Positions 36,347 through 45,498 are shown, counted from the first letter of the stretch. The stretch: 64,000 nt of DNA from Thermomonospora catenispora (GCF_006363815.1 NZ_RRYT01000001.1:209531-273530), one strand, 5' to 3'. Notes: generated by a model not told the origin, from the letters alone. Program-made: numbers and translations.

Positions 36347-37195
36347 TCACCCCGCGATCCGCACGGTGGTCGTGGTGCCCCAGATGGCCATGCCGAGGAA
36401 CAGGTCGGCCAGGTTGATCACCACGATGCTGGTCCGCACCGCCCGGCCCACCGCCACGCCGACCCCGGCGGGGCCGCCGCTGGCGTGGAAGCCGTAGTAG
36501 CAATGGATCAGCATCACCAGCATGGCGAAGACGATCACTTTGCCGAACGACCAGAGGATGTCGTACGGCGGCAGGAACAGTTCGAAGTAGTGGTCGTAGG
36601 TCCCGGTCGACTGCTCGTAGAACACCGTCACGATCAGCCGGGTCGCCAGGTACGAGGCCAGCAGGCCCACGATGTACAGCGGGATCACCGCGATCATGCC
36701 GGCCAGCAGCCGGGTGGTCACCAGGAACGGCATGGTCGGGACCGCCATGACCTCCAGCGCGTCGATCTCGTCGGAGATCCGCATGGCGCCCAGCTGGGCG
36801 GTGAACCCGCAGCCCACCGTCGCCGACAGCGCCAGTGCGCTGACCAGCGGCGCCAGTTCACGGGTGTTGAAGTAGGAGGAGACGAACCCGGTGTAGGCGG
36901 CGGTGCCGATCTGGTTGAGGGAGTTGTATCCCTGCAGGCCGACCTGGCTTCCGGTGAAGAACGTCATGAAGCCGACGATCGCCACGCTGCCGCCGATCAC
37001 CGCCAGCCCGCCGGTGCCCAGGCTGACCTCGGCCAGCAGCCGTGCCACCTCGGTGCGGTAGCGGCGCAGGACCCGGAACACCCAGGCGAACGCCCGGGCG
37101 TAGAACGACAGCTGATGGCCGAAGTCCTCGACCCGTTCGAGGGGCTTGCCGACCGCTTTGGCAACGGCGCGGCCGCCCTTGGGAGGGGCTGCCAT
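36347..37195 (-). CDS. yrbEB: MlaE-family ABC permease, YrbEB
   Basis: This is a permease half of the Mce ABC importer, paired with YrbEA and energised by MceG. The 282-residue product has the MlaE/YrbE core with several membrane helices and the EIDALEVMAVPTMPFLVTTR segment, the coupling-helix EExDALxxM-type motif. It lies 3 nt after yrbEA. Confidence 0.94.
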   Translation of the reverse strand: MAAPPKGGRAVAKAVGKPLERVEDFGHQLSFYARAFAWVFRVLRRYRTEVARLLAEVSLGTGGLAVIGGSVAIVGFMTFFTGSQVGLQGYNSLNQIGTAAYTGFVSSYFNTRELAPLVSALALSATVGCGFTAQLGAMRISDEIDALEVMAVPTMPFLVTTRLLAGMIAVIPLYIVGLLASYLATRLIVTVFYEQSTGTYDHYFELFLPPYDILWSFGKVIVFAMLVMLIHCYYGFHASGGPAGVGVAVGRAVRTSIVVINLADLFLGMAIWGTTTTVRIAG

Positions 37196-37198
37196 CGG

Positions 37199-38056
37199 TC
37201 ACATCCCCTTCTGCGGAACGAGCTGGAAGTACAGGGCGCTGATCAGGAAGTTCTCCAGGAACAGCAGCATGAAGGTGATCACCACGGTCTGGTTGACCGC
37301 GTCTCCCACGCCCTTGGGGCCGCCCTTGGCGTTCAGGCCCTTGTAGGCCGCCACCAGCCCGGCGGTGAGCCCGAAGACGAACGCCTTGACCTCGGCCTGG
37401 ATCAGGTCCGGCAGCTGCGCCATGGCGTTGAAGGAGGCCAGGTAGGCGCCGGGCGTGCCGTCCTGCAGCATGACGTTGAAGACGTAGCCGCCCATCAGGC
37501 CCACCACCGACACCAGCCCGTTCAGGAACAGGCCGATGAAGGCGCAGGCCCACATCCGCGGGACGATCAGGCGGTGCAGGGGGTTGATGCCCAGCACCTC
37601 CATCGCGTCGATCTCCTCACGGATCTTGCGGGAGCCCACATCGGCGCACATCGCCGACCCGGCCGCGCCGGCGATCAGCAGCGCGGTGACCAGGGGGCTG
37701 GCTTCCCGGACGATCGCCACCACCGCGGTGGCGCCGGTGAACGACTGGGCGCCCAGCTGCCGGATCAGCCCGCCGACCTGCATCGACAGGATGGCGCCGA
37801 ACGGGATGGCGACCAGCATCGTCGGGATGGCGGTCACCGAGACGATGAACCAGGACTGCTCGATGAACTCGCGCCACTGCACGGGGCGCTTGAACATCGC
37901 CCGGAAGGTGTCCAGGCACAGGGCGAAGAAGCGGCCGGGCTCCTTGACGGCGATGTTCACCAAGCCGTCGGTGAACTTGGCCATCCGGCCGCCGCCGGTC
38001 TTCGCTCCCGCCTGGTCTCCGCGCCGGTTCGCGCCGATACCAGGAGCGGTGGTCAT
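37199..38056 (-). CDS. yrbEA: MlaE-family ABC permease, YrbEA
   Basis: I start this at ATG 38056 (MTTAPGIGANRRGDQAGAKT), which overlaps the mceG stop by one base and follows an AGGAGG site; longer in-frame starts lie within mceG. The 285-residue product has the MlaE fold with REEIDAMEVLGINPLHRLIV, the conserved coupling segment. Together with YrbEB it forms the transmembrane part of the lipid importer. Confidence 0.93.
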   Translation of the reverse strand: MTTAPGIGANRRGDQAGAKTGGGRMAKFTDGLVNIAVKEPGRFFALCLDTFRAMFKRPVQWREFIEQSWFIVSVTAIPTMLVAIPFGAILSMQVGGLIRQLGAQSFTGATAVVAIVREASPLVTALLIAGAAGSAMCADVGSRKIREEIDAMEVLGINPLHRLIVPRMWACAFIGLFLNGLVSVVGLMGGYVFNVMLQDGTPGAYLASFNAMAQLPDLIQAEVKAFVFGLTAGLVAAYKGLNAKGGPKGVGDAVNQTVVITFMLLFLENFLISALYFQLVPQKGM

Positions 38057-39171
38057 CAGTAACGGCCTCCTGCGGGCGGCGCCCCGCCCTGAGACGGACC
38101 GGGCTGGTGGGGATCGGGGCCCTGGGCGGGCGGGGGCGGAGGCGGGGCCTGGGCGGGGCCGGCGCCGGCGGGCATCGCGGCGCCGCCGTGCTGGGCCACG
38201 TACCGCGGCCACTCCTCGAGCCAGTTGCGGCCCATCTCGTCGATGAACGAGCCGGGCGGCGGCTGCACGCCGTTGGCCCGCAGCCACTCCCCGGGCGGGT
38301 GCTGGGTGCGGCGGATCCGGCCGTCGCTGGGCAGCAGCTGCGGCGGGATGGGGGGCAGCCGGCCGGGGTCGGCGCCCATCCTGGCCTCGGCCTCCAGCTC
38401 GGAGACGTCCTTCTCCTCGGACATGCCGATGGGCCCTTGCCGGCGGGCGTTGAGGAACTGCCGCACCACCGGCTCCTCGCTGGACAGCAGCATCTCCCGC
38501 GGCCCGAACATGACCAGTTCGCGACGGAACAGCAGCCCGATGTTGTCGGGCACCGTGCGGGCGGTGTTGATGTCGTGGGTGACGATCAGGATGGTGGCCT
38601 CGATCTGGGCGTTCAGATCGACGATCAACTGGTTGAGGTAGGCGGTGCGGACCGGGTCCAGACCGGAGTCGGGCTCGTCGACCAGCAGGATCTCCGGGTC
38701 CAGCACCAGCGCGCGGGCCAGGCCGGCGCGCTTTTTCATACCGCCGGAGATCTCGCCCGGGAGCTTGCGCTCGGCCCCGATCAGGCCGACCATCTCCATC
38801 TTCTCCAGGACGATCCGCTTGATCTCCGCCTCGGTCTTGCGAGTGTGCTCGCGCAGGGGGAAGGCGATGTTGTCGAACAGGTTCATCGACCCGAACAGGG
38901 CGCCGTCCTGGAACAGCACCCCGAACAGCTTGCGGGTCTCATACAGCTCGTTCTCCGACAGGTAGGGCAGGTTGCGATCGCCGATCCAGATGTTGCCGCG
39001 GTCCGGCTTGAGCAGCCCGACCAGCGACTTGAGGAACACGGACTTGCCCGTGCCGGAGGGCCCCAGGAGCACGGAGATCTCTCCCGCGGGCAGGGTCAGC
39101 GACACGTCCTGCCAGATGACCTGACGGCCGAAGGTCTTGGTCAACCCTTCGACCCGGATCTCGACGCCCAC
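38056..39171 (-). CDS. mceG: Mce importer ATPase (MceG/Mkl)
   Basis: This ABC ATPase powers Mce lipid uptake. In the 371-residue product Walker A is GPSGTGKS (37-44), the Q-loop is at about 88, the signature SGGM at 142-145 and Walker B ILLVDEPDSGLDP at 161-173. The C-terminal extension of about 120 residues is Pro/Gln/Gly-rich; C-terminal regions stabilise MceG in mycobacteria, but this one looks largely disordered. The GTG start follows GGAAGG. It heads the operon, so ATPase, permeases and all six Mce proteins are encoded together. Confidence 0.94.
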   Translation of the reverse strand: MGVEIRVEGLTKTFGRQVIWQDVSLTLPAGEISVLLGPSGTGKSVFLKSLVGLLKPDRGNIWIGDRNLPYLSENELYETRKLFGVLFQDGALFGSMNLFDNIAFPLREHTRKTEAEIKRIVLEKMEMVGLIGAERKLPGEISGGMKKRAGLARALVLDPEILLVDEPDSGLDPVRTAYLNQLIVDLNAQIEATILIVTHDINTARTVPDNIGLLFRRELVMFGPREMLLSSEEPVVRQFLNARRQGPIGMSEEKDVSELEAEARMGADPGRLPPIPPQLLPSDGRIRRTQHPPGEWLRANGVQPPPGSFIDEMGRNWLEEWPRYVAQHGGAAMPAGAGPAQAPPPPPPAQGPDPHQPGPSQGGAPPAGGRY

Positions 39172-39560
39172 TCGTCACCTTCCGTCCAGGCCGGGGGACT
39201 CCCGGAACCAAAGTTCGAGCAGTGCCCGGCTGCGCCGAGCTGTCGTCACGTCTGGTGTTCGCCGGTTTACTACTAGCGAGTAGCTGTGGCGGTGGCCACT
39301 ACCGTAGCGACGAATCGGAAAAATGGAAGGGGTTTAACGCACGATCTGTGGCCAACCATAACCTTGTAAGGCAATCGTTACTTACCCGGAGTGGCGGTCG
39401 GGGGCGGTGAACCTCCATCCAGAGCGGGTGTCCACGGAACTGCGACATCCGGCGACACTGCCAGCATGACCCCATCTGCATCGTGAGACTACGCCTGACG
39501 TGTGATCTCTCACAAGTCCCTGCTGGACACGATGCCAACAACTCTCCTCGGAGACGACGG
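39172..39560 (-). other. Intergenic region upstream of the mce operon
   Basis: No gene is visible here on either strand and the base composition is more AT-rich than the flanks (for example 39300-39385). It is the natural site for mce-operon control. The promoter/operator candidate at 39486-39515 is described separately. Smaller inverted repeats occur at about 39264-39284 and 39365-39379. Confidence 0.5.
39486..39515 (-). promoter_or_regulatory. Candidate mce-operon promoter with overlapping operator-like repeat
   Basis: Read on the minus strand, TTGTGA (39510-39515) and TAGTCT (39486-39491) are 18 bases apart. Overlapping the -35 is the inverted repeat TGTGA-GAGA-TCACA (39501-39514). It lies about 315-345 nt upstream of the mceG start. 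GntR/FadR-type repressors control mycobacterial mce operons, so a symmetric site is plausible, but binding here is untested. Confidence 0.35.
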
Positions 39561-39593
39561 CGGGCGGCCGTCCCACGGTGGGACGGCCGCCCG
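39561..39593 (-). terminator. Terminator of rplJL
   Basis: Arms at 39561-39576 and 39578-39593 are perfectly complementary over 16 bases; sterically about 13 pairs would form around an ACGGT loop. It sits 64 nt after the rplL stop. Confidence 0.65.
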
Positions 39594-39656
39594 CGGAGCG
39601 TCGCGGACGCCCGAGTGCCCCGCCATGCAGGCGCGGCGACTCGGGGCCGACCGAAA

Positions 39657-40049
39657 TTACTTGACGGTGACCGTCGCGCCCGCCTTCTCCAGGGCCTCCT
39701 TGGCCTTGTCGGCGGTCTCCTTGTTGACCTTCTCCAGCAGCGGCTTGGGCGCGTTGTCCACCAGGTCCTTAGCCTCCTTCAGGCCCAGGGAGGTCAGCGC
39801 GCGGACCTCCTTGATGACCTGGATCTTCTTGTCGCCGGCGGCCTCGAGGATGACGTCGAACTCGTCCTTCTCGGGGGCGGCCTCGGCCGGAGCGCCCGCG
39901 GCCGGGGCGCCCGGAGCGGCGGCGACGGCGACCGGAGCGGCGGCCTTGACGTCGAAGACCTCCTCGAACTTCTTCACGAAGTCCGCCAGCTCCAGCAGGG
40001 TCATCTCCTTGAAGGCGTCGAGCAGCTCGTCGGTGGTGAGCTTGGCCAT
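39657..40049 (-). CDS. rplL: 50S ribosomal protein L7/L12
   Basis: L7/L12 forms the flexible stalk that recruits translational GTPases. The 130-residue product has the N-terminal dimerisation helices ([20 protein letters not shown]), an Ala/Pro-rich hinge and the globular C-terminal domain with [20 protein letters not shown]. It lies 87 nt after rplJ. Confidence 0.98.
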   Translation of the reverse strand: MAKLTTDELLDAFKEMTLLELADFVKKFEEVFDVKAAAPVAVAAAPGAPAAGAPAEAAPEKDEFDVILEAAGDKKIQVIKEVRALTSLGLKEAKDLVDNAPKPLLEKVNKETADKAKEALEKAGATVTVK

Positions 40050-40136
40050 GTGTGTTTCCTCCGTACGGGATTGAGCGGATGCGATCGTGGGTGACCGCGG
40101 GTCGTCGTCCTCGGCGGGAGTCGCGCCGACGGGGCC

Positions 40137-40676
40137 TTACGCGGCCTCGCCCTCGCCCGACTCCTCGCGCTTGGCCCGCAGGGCCTCCGCCAGCTGGGCC
40201 ATCTGGGTCGGCAGGGCGTTGAAGGTGGCGGCGGCGTTCGCCATCGTGGCCTTCATCGCGCCCGCCAGCTTGGCCAGCAGCACCTCGCGCGACTCCAGGT
40301 CGGCGAGGCGGTTGATCTCGGCGGCGTCCATCGGCTTGCCCTCGATGACGCCGCCCTTGATCACCAGCAGCGGGTTGTCCTTGGCGAAGTCACGCAGCCC
40401 CTTGGCGGCCTCGACCACGTCGCCCTTGACGAACGCGATCGCCGACGGACCGGCCAGGAGCTTGGTGAACTCCTCGTCGACCCCGGCGGAGTTCGCCGCG
40501 ATCTTGGTCAGCGTGTTCTTCACCACGGTGAACTTCGCGTTGTCACCGAGGTTGCGGCGCAGCTCGCTCAGCTGCGCCACAGTGAGCCCGCGGTACTCGG
40601 TCAGCACGGCGCCGCTGGAGCTGTTGAACTCTTCGGTGAGTTCAGCGATCGCGGCCGCCTTGTCGGCCTTCGCCAT
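40137..40676 (-). CDS. rplJ: 50S ribosomal protein L10
   Basis: L10 is the base of the L7/L12 stalk and, as L10(L12)n, represses its own operon. I start it at ATG 40676 ([20 protein letters not shown]) after a strong AAGGAGG site; a longer frame upstream is leader sequence. The product is 179 residues with the [16 protein letters not shown] segment and ends acidic. Confidence 0.96.
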   Translation of the reverse strand: MAKADKAAAIAELTEEFNSSSGAVLTEYRGLTVAQLSELRRNLGDNAKFTVVKNTLTKIAANSAGVDEEFTKLLAGPSAIAFVKGDVVEAAKGLRDFAKDNPLLVIKGGVIEGKPMDAAEINRLADLESREVLLAKLAGAMKATMANAAATFNALPTQMAQLAEALRAKREESGEGEAA

Positions 40677-40800
40677 GGGCCTCCTTCCGATTACCTGGGG
40701 TTCAGGCCGCCGGCGTGAAGGGCCGCAGACAACACAGACGCCCCGGCGCAGGCGCACGGGGCGTGGACACACGTGTCCGTACGGACACACATGGATCGCT
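40677..40800 (-). promoter_or_regulatory. Structured rplJ leader, candidate L10 autoregulatory element
   Basis: Three stems are visible. One pairs 40738-40745 with 40757-40764. Two others are mutually exclusive: GGACAC/GTGTCC pairing within 40765-40778, or the perfect palindrome GTGTCCGTACGGACAC at 40773-40788. Near the start codon GGCCT can also pair with the AGGCC that contains part of the ribosome binding site. This is where L10 leaders occur in other bacteria; I have not matched a covariance model. Confidence 0.45.
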
Positions 40801-40901
40801 CTCCTCTAGCCTGCGCAGGCCGTCCGCATGGTCAGCGGACCTTCGGTCGCCCAGGCGGGCGACGGCCGGCGGTCTTCGGCAACAGTCAAGGGTACGCGGC
40901 C

Positions 40902-40971
40902 GAACCCCGGCCGCAAAATCCGCCGAACCCCGGCCGCAAAATCCGCCGGGCCCCCGGCCGCGGAAACCGTC
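40902..40971 (-). repeat. 23-nt tandem repeat upstream of rplJ
   Basis: GAACCCCGGCCGCAAAATCC plus GCC occurs at 40902-40924 and again, identically, at 40925-40947, followed by a degenerate third copy (40948-40971). It lies in the 366-bp gene-free stretch between the split lipoprotein gene and rplJ. Its role is unknown; it could bind a regulator or stem from replication slippage. Confidence 0.8.
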
Positions 40972-41042
40972 GGGCTCCGGCGTGGAATCCGCCGGCGGCC
41001 GGCCCCCGGTGAGCCCGGAGACCGACCGCGCGACCGGGAGCC

Positions 41043-41962
41043 TCAGGAGCCCGCCGTGGGCGGCTTGGCGCCGTTCACGATGTCCTCCAGGCCCTTGAAG
41101 ATCTCGTCGAAGTCGCCCACCTGGTCGGCCGGCGGCGCGCTGATCTGCACCGGCTCGCCGTAGTCGGAGAAGTGCGCGGTCATCTCCAGACGGCCCTGCT
41201 TCATGTCGAGCTTGACGTGCTGCTTGCGCGGCAGGCCCTGGTCGTCCACCCACAGGTCGACGATCATCGCCCGGGCGCCGAGCTCCTGCAGCTGCTTCTC
41301 CACCGCCCGACGGTCCTTGGGGTCGAGGACGTTCAGGCCCGTGTTCGCGTCGACGGTGCCGGAGTAGCGGGTGGTCCGCACCCCCTCGACCGTCTCCTCG
41401 CCCGCCCGGCGGACGTCCGGCGCGGTGGTCAGCATCTGGGCCATCCGGGACGGGGAGTACTGCTCACTCTGCGTCAGGGCCTCGGCCATGGACTCGCCCG
41501 TCGAGAACTTCAGCCAGGGCTTGCCCCCGGCGGCCCCCTGCGGCAGATCCATCTTCATGTAGATGGTCCCGCCGATCATGATCATCTCTACCGGCTTGTC
41601 CGCGGACGCGGAGGATCCCACGCCCCCATCCCCGGCCCCGTGCCGCGGATGACGATCGTGCCCTTCATCGCCGGCTCCGGCCGCAGCCGCACCTGCACCC
41701 GCGCCTCGCTCTCGGCCTTCACGGTCTGACCCTGCTCGGTCATCTCCCCGCTGGTGACCATGCGCATGCTGTAGGTGTCGGTCTGCTCGGTCTTCTTGGA
41801 GACCTGGGCCATGTACTGGGCGGCGGGGATCTTGTCCGCGCCGTCGGCGCCCTCGGGCCTTTGGCCGGTCGCCTTCTCGCCCCCGTCACCGAGGCATCCG
41901 GTGAGTGCGAGCAGCAGAGCGCCGCCCGCGGCGACCGTCGCGGTCAGTCGGCGGTACATCAT
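41043..41962 (-). pseudogene. LppX/LprG-like lipoprotein gene split by a frameshift
   Basis: Two overlapping frames together encode one lipoprotein. The N-terminal part (start ATG 41962; frame stops at 41588) has a signal peptide and lipobox ALTGC with Cys at residue 23, then the first strands. The C-terminal part (from about 41621 to 41043) carries ADKPVEMIMIGGTIYMKMDL and ends like its paralog, with ISAPPADQVGDFDEIFKGLE against VNAPPADQVGDVTDRLGRLP. Switching frame in the G-rich stretch at about 41618-41645 (a run like CACGGGGCCGGGGATGGGGG) restores a protein of about 306 residues, close to the intact paralog at 42052-43041. It is therefore a true frameshift mutation, a homopolymer sequencing error, or recoding. 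If intact, it would be an envelope lipid-carrier lipoprotein. Confidence 0.8.
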
Positions 41963-42051
41963 CGGGCCCTTTCCCCCGAAACGGATCACTTGCGATCTTG
42001 CACGTTATCCCGCAAGCCGCCGTTTTCCGGAGCTGTGGCCCGTTCCGGTCG

Positions 42052-43041
42052 TCACCCCCCGCCCGGGAGCCGCCCGAGCCGGTCGGTCACGTCGCCGACC
42101 TGGTCGGCGGGCGGCGCGTTCACCGTCACCGGCTCGCCGAAGTCCCGGTACAGCACCGTCACCGTCGAGTTCTCCCGGCCGTCCGCGGTGCCCTTCAGCA
42201 CCAGCTTGCGCGGCAGGTTCTCGGCGTCCACCCAGATGTCGAACGCCAGCCGCTCGGAGCCGTCGGCATGCCACCGCCGGACCTTCTCCCGGGCCTGCTC
42301 GTCCAGCCGGGACAGCGCCTCCTGCAGCGTGACCGTGCCCGTGTACCGGGTGGTGGGGACGCCCTCGACCTTCTCCTCGCCGACCCGGCGCACGTCCTTG
42401 GAGGCGGTCAGCATCGCGGTCTGCTCGGCCGGGTTGATCCGCTGCACCGCCGAGGTGATCCGGTCGAGGTCGACCCCGGCCCGCCGGCTCACCTGATCCA
42501 GGTTCATCCGCAGCCACGGCTTGCCGTCGGTGAACATCTGGGCGAGCTGCGGCACCTTGGCGTACAGGACGTCGTTCAGCAGGATCACCTGGCTGCCGGC
42601 GGCGGGCAGGGTCTGCCCGTTCACCCGCACCTCGTCGAAGGTCGCGGTGAACGCCGGGGCGGGCCGCAGCCGGACGGCCCCGGAGCCGCGGATGGTCGTG
42701 TCGCCGTCGGTGACGGTCAGGTCGGCCTCGAAGGTGTCCGCCTGCCCGGTCCGCTGCGAGGCCTTCACCAGCACCGTGTTCGCCGGGAGTCGGGTCGTGT
42801 CGCCGGCGCCGCGCACCGGGTCGTCGCCCGAGCCGCCCAGACATCCGGTCAGGGACAGGGCCAGCACGGCGCCCGTCGCGGCGGCCGCACTCGCCCGGCG
42901 GGTCGTCCGGCCGGCTGTTCGGCGGGCCTGTGGGGCCCCCTCGGCGCCGCCGGTGCCGCGCCTCGCCGTCCCCGGACGCTCCGCACCCGCCGGGGGCAGG
43001 TCGGCGCCGGACCGCCGGAAGAGAGTCGTTCGGCGTGCCAT
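42052..43041 (-). CDS. LppX/LprG-family lipoprotein
   Basis: Members of the LppX_LprAFG family bind acyl lipids in a hydrophobic half-barrel on the outer face of the membrane. The 329-residue product has a lipobox SLTGC with Cys67, then a domain with RTGQADTFEADLTVTDGDTT, DVRRVGEEKVEGVPTTRYTG and DIWVDAENLPRKLVLKG, typical of the family. About 48 basic/Pro-rich residues precede the hydrophobic signal core, unusually long for a lipoprotein signal. The start at 43041 has an AGAGGAC site, but a downstream non-ATG start cannot be excluded. It is a paralog of the adjacent split gene. Confidence 0.82.
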   Translation of the reverse strand: MARRTTLFRRSGADLPPAGAERPGTARRGTGGAEGAPQARRTAGRTTRRASAAAATGAVLALSLTGCLGGSGDDPVRGAGDTTRLPANTVLVKASQRTGQADTFEADLTVTDGDTTIRGSGAVRLRPAPAFTATFDEVRVNGQTLPAAGSQVILLNDVLYAKVPQLAQMFTDGKPWLRMNLDQVSRRAGVDLDRITSAVQRINPAEQTAMLTASKDVRRVGEEKVEGVPTTRYTGTVTLQEALSRLDEQAREKVRRWHADGSERLAFDIWVDAENLPRKLVLKGTADGRENSTVTVLYRDFGEPVTVNAPPADQVGDVTDRLGRLPGGG

Positions 43042-43229
43042 GAAGAGATGTCCTCTCTATCGCCGTATGTCGTCTCGCTCACGGTCCAGTCTCGACAAGG
43101 CCGCGGCGGGCGGCATCCCTCGCCGGTACGAAACCCCTCGCCGGCCGTCCGCCTCACGACGTACGCCGAGCGGACTCCGATCGGGCTTCCGGGCGGGCCC
43201 CCGGGCGGACTCTGAGGGGGTGGAAACGT

Positions 43230-43268
43230 CGCAGGGGCGTCCCCGGTTCCCCGGGAGCGCCCCCTGCG
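43230..43268 (-). terminator. Terminator after rplA
   Basis: The stem CGCAGGGGCG (43230-43239) pairs with CGCCCCCTGCG (43258-43268) with one bulged base, and part of the loop can pair internally. It lies 26 nt beyond the rplA stop. The rest of the 43042-43294 interval shows no gene. Confidence 0.5.
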
Positions 43269-43294
43269 GAGGATGCTGCGCGATCGGGCCGCGA

Positions 43295-43999
43295 TCAGGC
43301 CGCGGCCAGGGTGCGGGCCGCGTTCGGGTCGACGGGGATGCCCGGACCCATCGTGGTGGTGATGGTGATCTTCTTCAGGTACCGGCCCTTGGCGGCCGTC
43401 GGCTTGAGCCGGAGGACCTCGTCGATCGCCGCCGCGTAGTTCTCCAGCAGCTGACGCTCGTCGAACGACACCTTGCCGATGATGAAGTGCAGGTTGGCAT
43501 GCCGGTCCACCCGGAACTCGATCTTGCCGCCCTTGATGTCGGAGACCGCCTTGGCCACGTCCATGGTGACCGTGCCGGTCTTGGGGTTGGGCATCAGGCC
43601 GCGGGGACCGAGGATCCGGCCCAGGCGACCGACCTTGCCCATCATGTCCGGAGTGGCGACCACCGCGTCGAAGTCCAGGAAGCCGCCCTGGATCCGCTCG
43701 ATGAGGTCGTCGGCGCCCACGTAGTCGGCCCCGGCGCCGCGGGCCTCCTCGGCCTTGGCGCCGCCGGCGATGACCAGCACCCGGGCGGTCTTACCGGTGC
43801 CGTGCGGCAGGTTGACGGTGCCGCGGACCATCTGGTCGGCCTTGCGCGGGTCCACCCCGAGCCGGATGGCCACCTCGACGGTGGCGTCGAACTTGACGGT
43901 GGAGGTCTTGCGGGCCAGCTCCACGGCCTCGGCCGGGGTGTAGAGCCGCTCCCGGTCGACGAGCTGGGCGGCGTTGCGGTAGGCCTTGCTGCGCTTCAT
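43295..43999 (-). CDS. rplA: 50S ribosomal protein L1
   Basis: L1 forms the mobile stalk at the E site and can repress the L11 operon by binding its mRNA. The start at ATG 43999 ([20 protein letters not shown]) follows GGGAG; longer in-frame starts extend toward rplK without homology. The 234-residue product contains [20 protein letters not shown], the family signature. Confidence 0.96.
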   Translation of the reverse strand: MKRSKAYRNAAQLVDRERLYTPAEAVELARKTSTVKFDATVEVAIRLGVDPRKADQMVRGTVNLPHGTGKTARVLVIAGGAKAEEARGAGADYVGADDLIERIQGGFLDFDAVVATPDMMGKVGRLGRILGPRGLMPNPKTGTVTMDVAKAVSDIKGGKIEFRVDRHANLHFIIGKVSFDERQLLENYAAAIDEVLRLKPTAAKGRYLKKITITTTMGPGIPVDPNAARTLAAA

Positions 44000-44062
44000 G
44001 TCTGCTCCCGACGGTGAGAGTTCGTGGTACGGGCCAGCGCCGGGCCCTTCCACACAGGTGCG

Positions 44063-44491
44063 TTACTTGATCTCGATGCCCATCGAACGGGCGGTGCCGA
44101 TGACGCTCTTCTCGGCGGCCTCCAGGTCGCGGGCGTTCAGGTCGGGCATCTTGGTCTGCGCGATCTCCCGGACCTGCTCGCGGGTGATGGAGCCGACCTT
44201 GTTCTTGTGCGGCTCGCCGCTGCCCTTCTCGAGCCCGGCGGCCTTAAGGATCAGCTTCGGCGTCGGCGGGGTCTTGGTGACGAAGGTGAACGAGCGGTCC
44301 TCGTAGATGGTGATCTCGACGGGGACCACGTTGCCGCGCTGGGACTCTGTGGCAGCGTTGTACTGCTTGCAGAAGTCCATGATGTTCACGCCGTGCGGAC
44401 CCAGCGCGGTACCCACCGGCGGCGCCGGCGTCGCCTGGCCGGCCTGCAGCTGAACCTTGACTACGGCAGCGATCTTCTTCTTGGGAGGCAT
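44063..44491 (-). CDS. rplK: 50S ribosomal protein L11
   Basis: L11 binds the GTPase-associated centre of 23S rRNA, the thiopeptide target and the trigger for RelA. The start at 44491 ([20 protein letters not shown]) follows a GAAGG site and gives 142 residues. It contains [20 protein letters not shown] with the conserved prolines. Confidence 0.97.
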   Translation of the reverse strand: MPPKKKIAAVVKVQLQAGQATPAPPVGTALGPHGVNIMDFCKQYNAATESQRGNVVPVEITIYEDRSFTFVTKTPPTPKLILKAAGLEKGSGEPHKNKVGSITREQVREIAQTKMPDLNARDLEAAEKSVIGTARSMGIEIK

Positions 44492-44598
44492 GCGAGCCTT
44501 CCTTCTCGTTCCTGTTTCGCCTGGTCCCGACTCCCGGTTGTGCGGGCAACATGGCGGCCGGAACACATCCGCCATGTAGGGACCCTGTCGTGCGCCGT

Positions 44599-44636
44599 TC
44601 CCGCCGGGGCGGGATCGACGCCGCGATCGCGGCGTC
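44599..44636 (-). terminator. Tandem hairpins downstream of nusG
   Basis: A 7-bp stem (44599-44605 with 44608-44614) is followed by a perfect 20-bp palindrome GACGCCGCGATCGCGGCGTC (44617-44636). They lie between nusG and rplK and may terminate or attenuate the nusG transcript before the rplKA unit. Confidence 0.4.
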
Positions 44637-44772
44637 CGCCTGCGAGCGGCCCCGCCCGATCAGGCGGAGGCGCGGCCCGCGGCCCTGTGCCGTGCGCCCC
44701 GGGCGGCGGGGCGCCGCAGGGTGCGGCGGAACCGACCGGCCCGGGCCGCGCGTTCGGACGGGCGGACCCGGA

Positions 44773-45498
44773 TCAGATCTTGGAGACCTGGTTGAAGGAC
44801 AGCTCGACCGGGGTCTCCCGTCCGAAGATCGACACCAGGACCTTCAGCTTCTGCTGCTCGACGTTGATCTCGCTCACCGTGGCGGGCAGGGTGGCGAACG
44901 GGCCGTCCATCACGGTGACCGACTCGCCGACCTCGAAGTCCACCTCGGGGGCGACCTTGGTCGCCTGCTCCTTGTCCTTGGCGGCGGGCTCCTCCGGCTT
45001 GGGGGCCAGCAGCTGGGCGACCTCGTCCAGGCTCAGCGGGGACGGCTTGTTGGACAGCCCGACGAAACCGGTGACGCCGGGGGTGTTGCGGACCGCGGCC
45101 CAGGACTCGTCGGTCAACTCCATCCGGACCAGGATGTAGCCCGGCAGCATCTTCTCGTTGACCTTCTGCCGCTTGCCCTGCTTGATCTCGGTGACCTCGT
45201 GCTGGGGCACCTCGACCTGGAAGATGTAGTCCTCCATGTTCAGGGACTGCGTCCGGGTCTCGATGTTGGACTTGACCCGGTTCTCGTACCCCGCGTAGGA
45301 GTGGACGACGTACCACTCGCCGGGCAGCATCCGCAGCTCGCGCTTGAAGTCGGCGTACGGGTCGGGGGCCGGCTCCTGCTCCTGCGCGGCGGCCTCGACC
45401 TGGTCCTCGGAGCCGTTCTCCGTCGGCTCGACCGCAGCCTCCGCAGCGGACCCGGCCTCTTCGGCGGCCTCGTGAGGGGGCTGTGGGGACTCGGACAC
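44773..45498 (-). CDS. nusG: Transcription termination/antitermination factor NusG
   Basis: NusG binds RNA polymerase through its N-terminal domain and Rho or S10 through its KOW domain. The 241-residue product has an acidic Glu/Ala-rich extension (residues 1 to about 50), typical of actinobacterial NusG, then [20 protein letters not shown] and the C-terminal KOW domain ([20 protein letters not shown]). It follows secE by 69 nt. Confidence 0.97.
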   Translation of the reverse strand: MSESPQPPHEAAEEAGSAAEAAVEPTENGSEDQVEAAAQEQEPAPDPYADFKRELRMLPGEWYVVHSYAGYENRVKSNIETRTQSLNMEDYIFQVEVPQHEVTEIKQGKRQKVNEKMLPGYILVRMELTDESWAAVRNTPGVTGFVGLSNKPSPLSLDEVAQLLAPKPEEPAAKDKEQATKVAPEVDFEVGESVTVMDGPFATLPATVSEINVEQQKLKVLVSIFGRETPVELSFNQVSKI

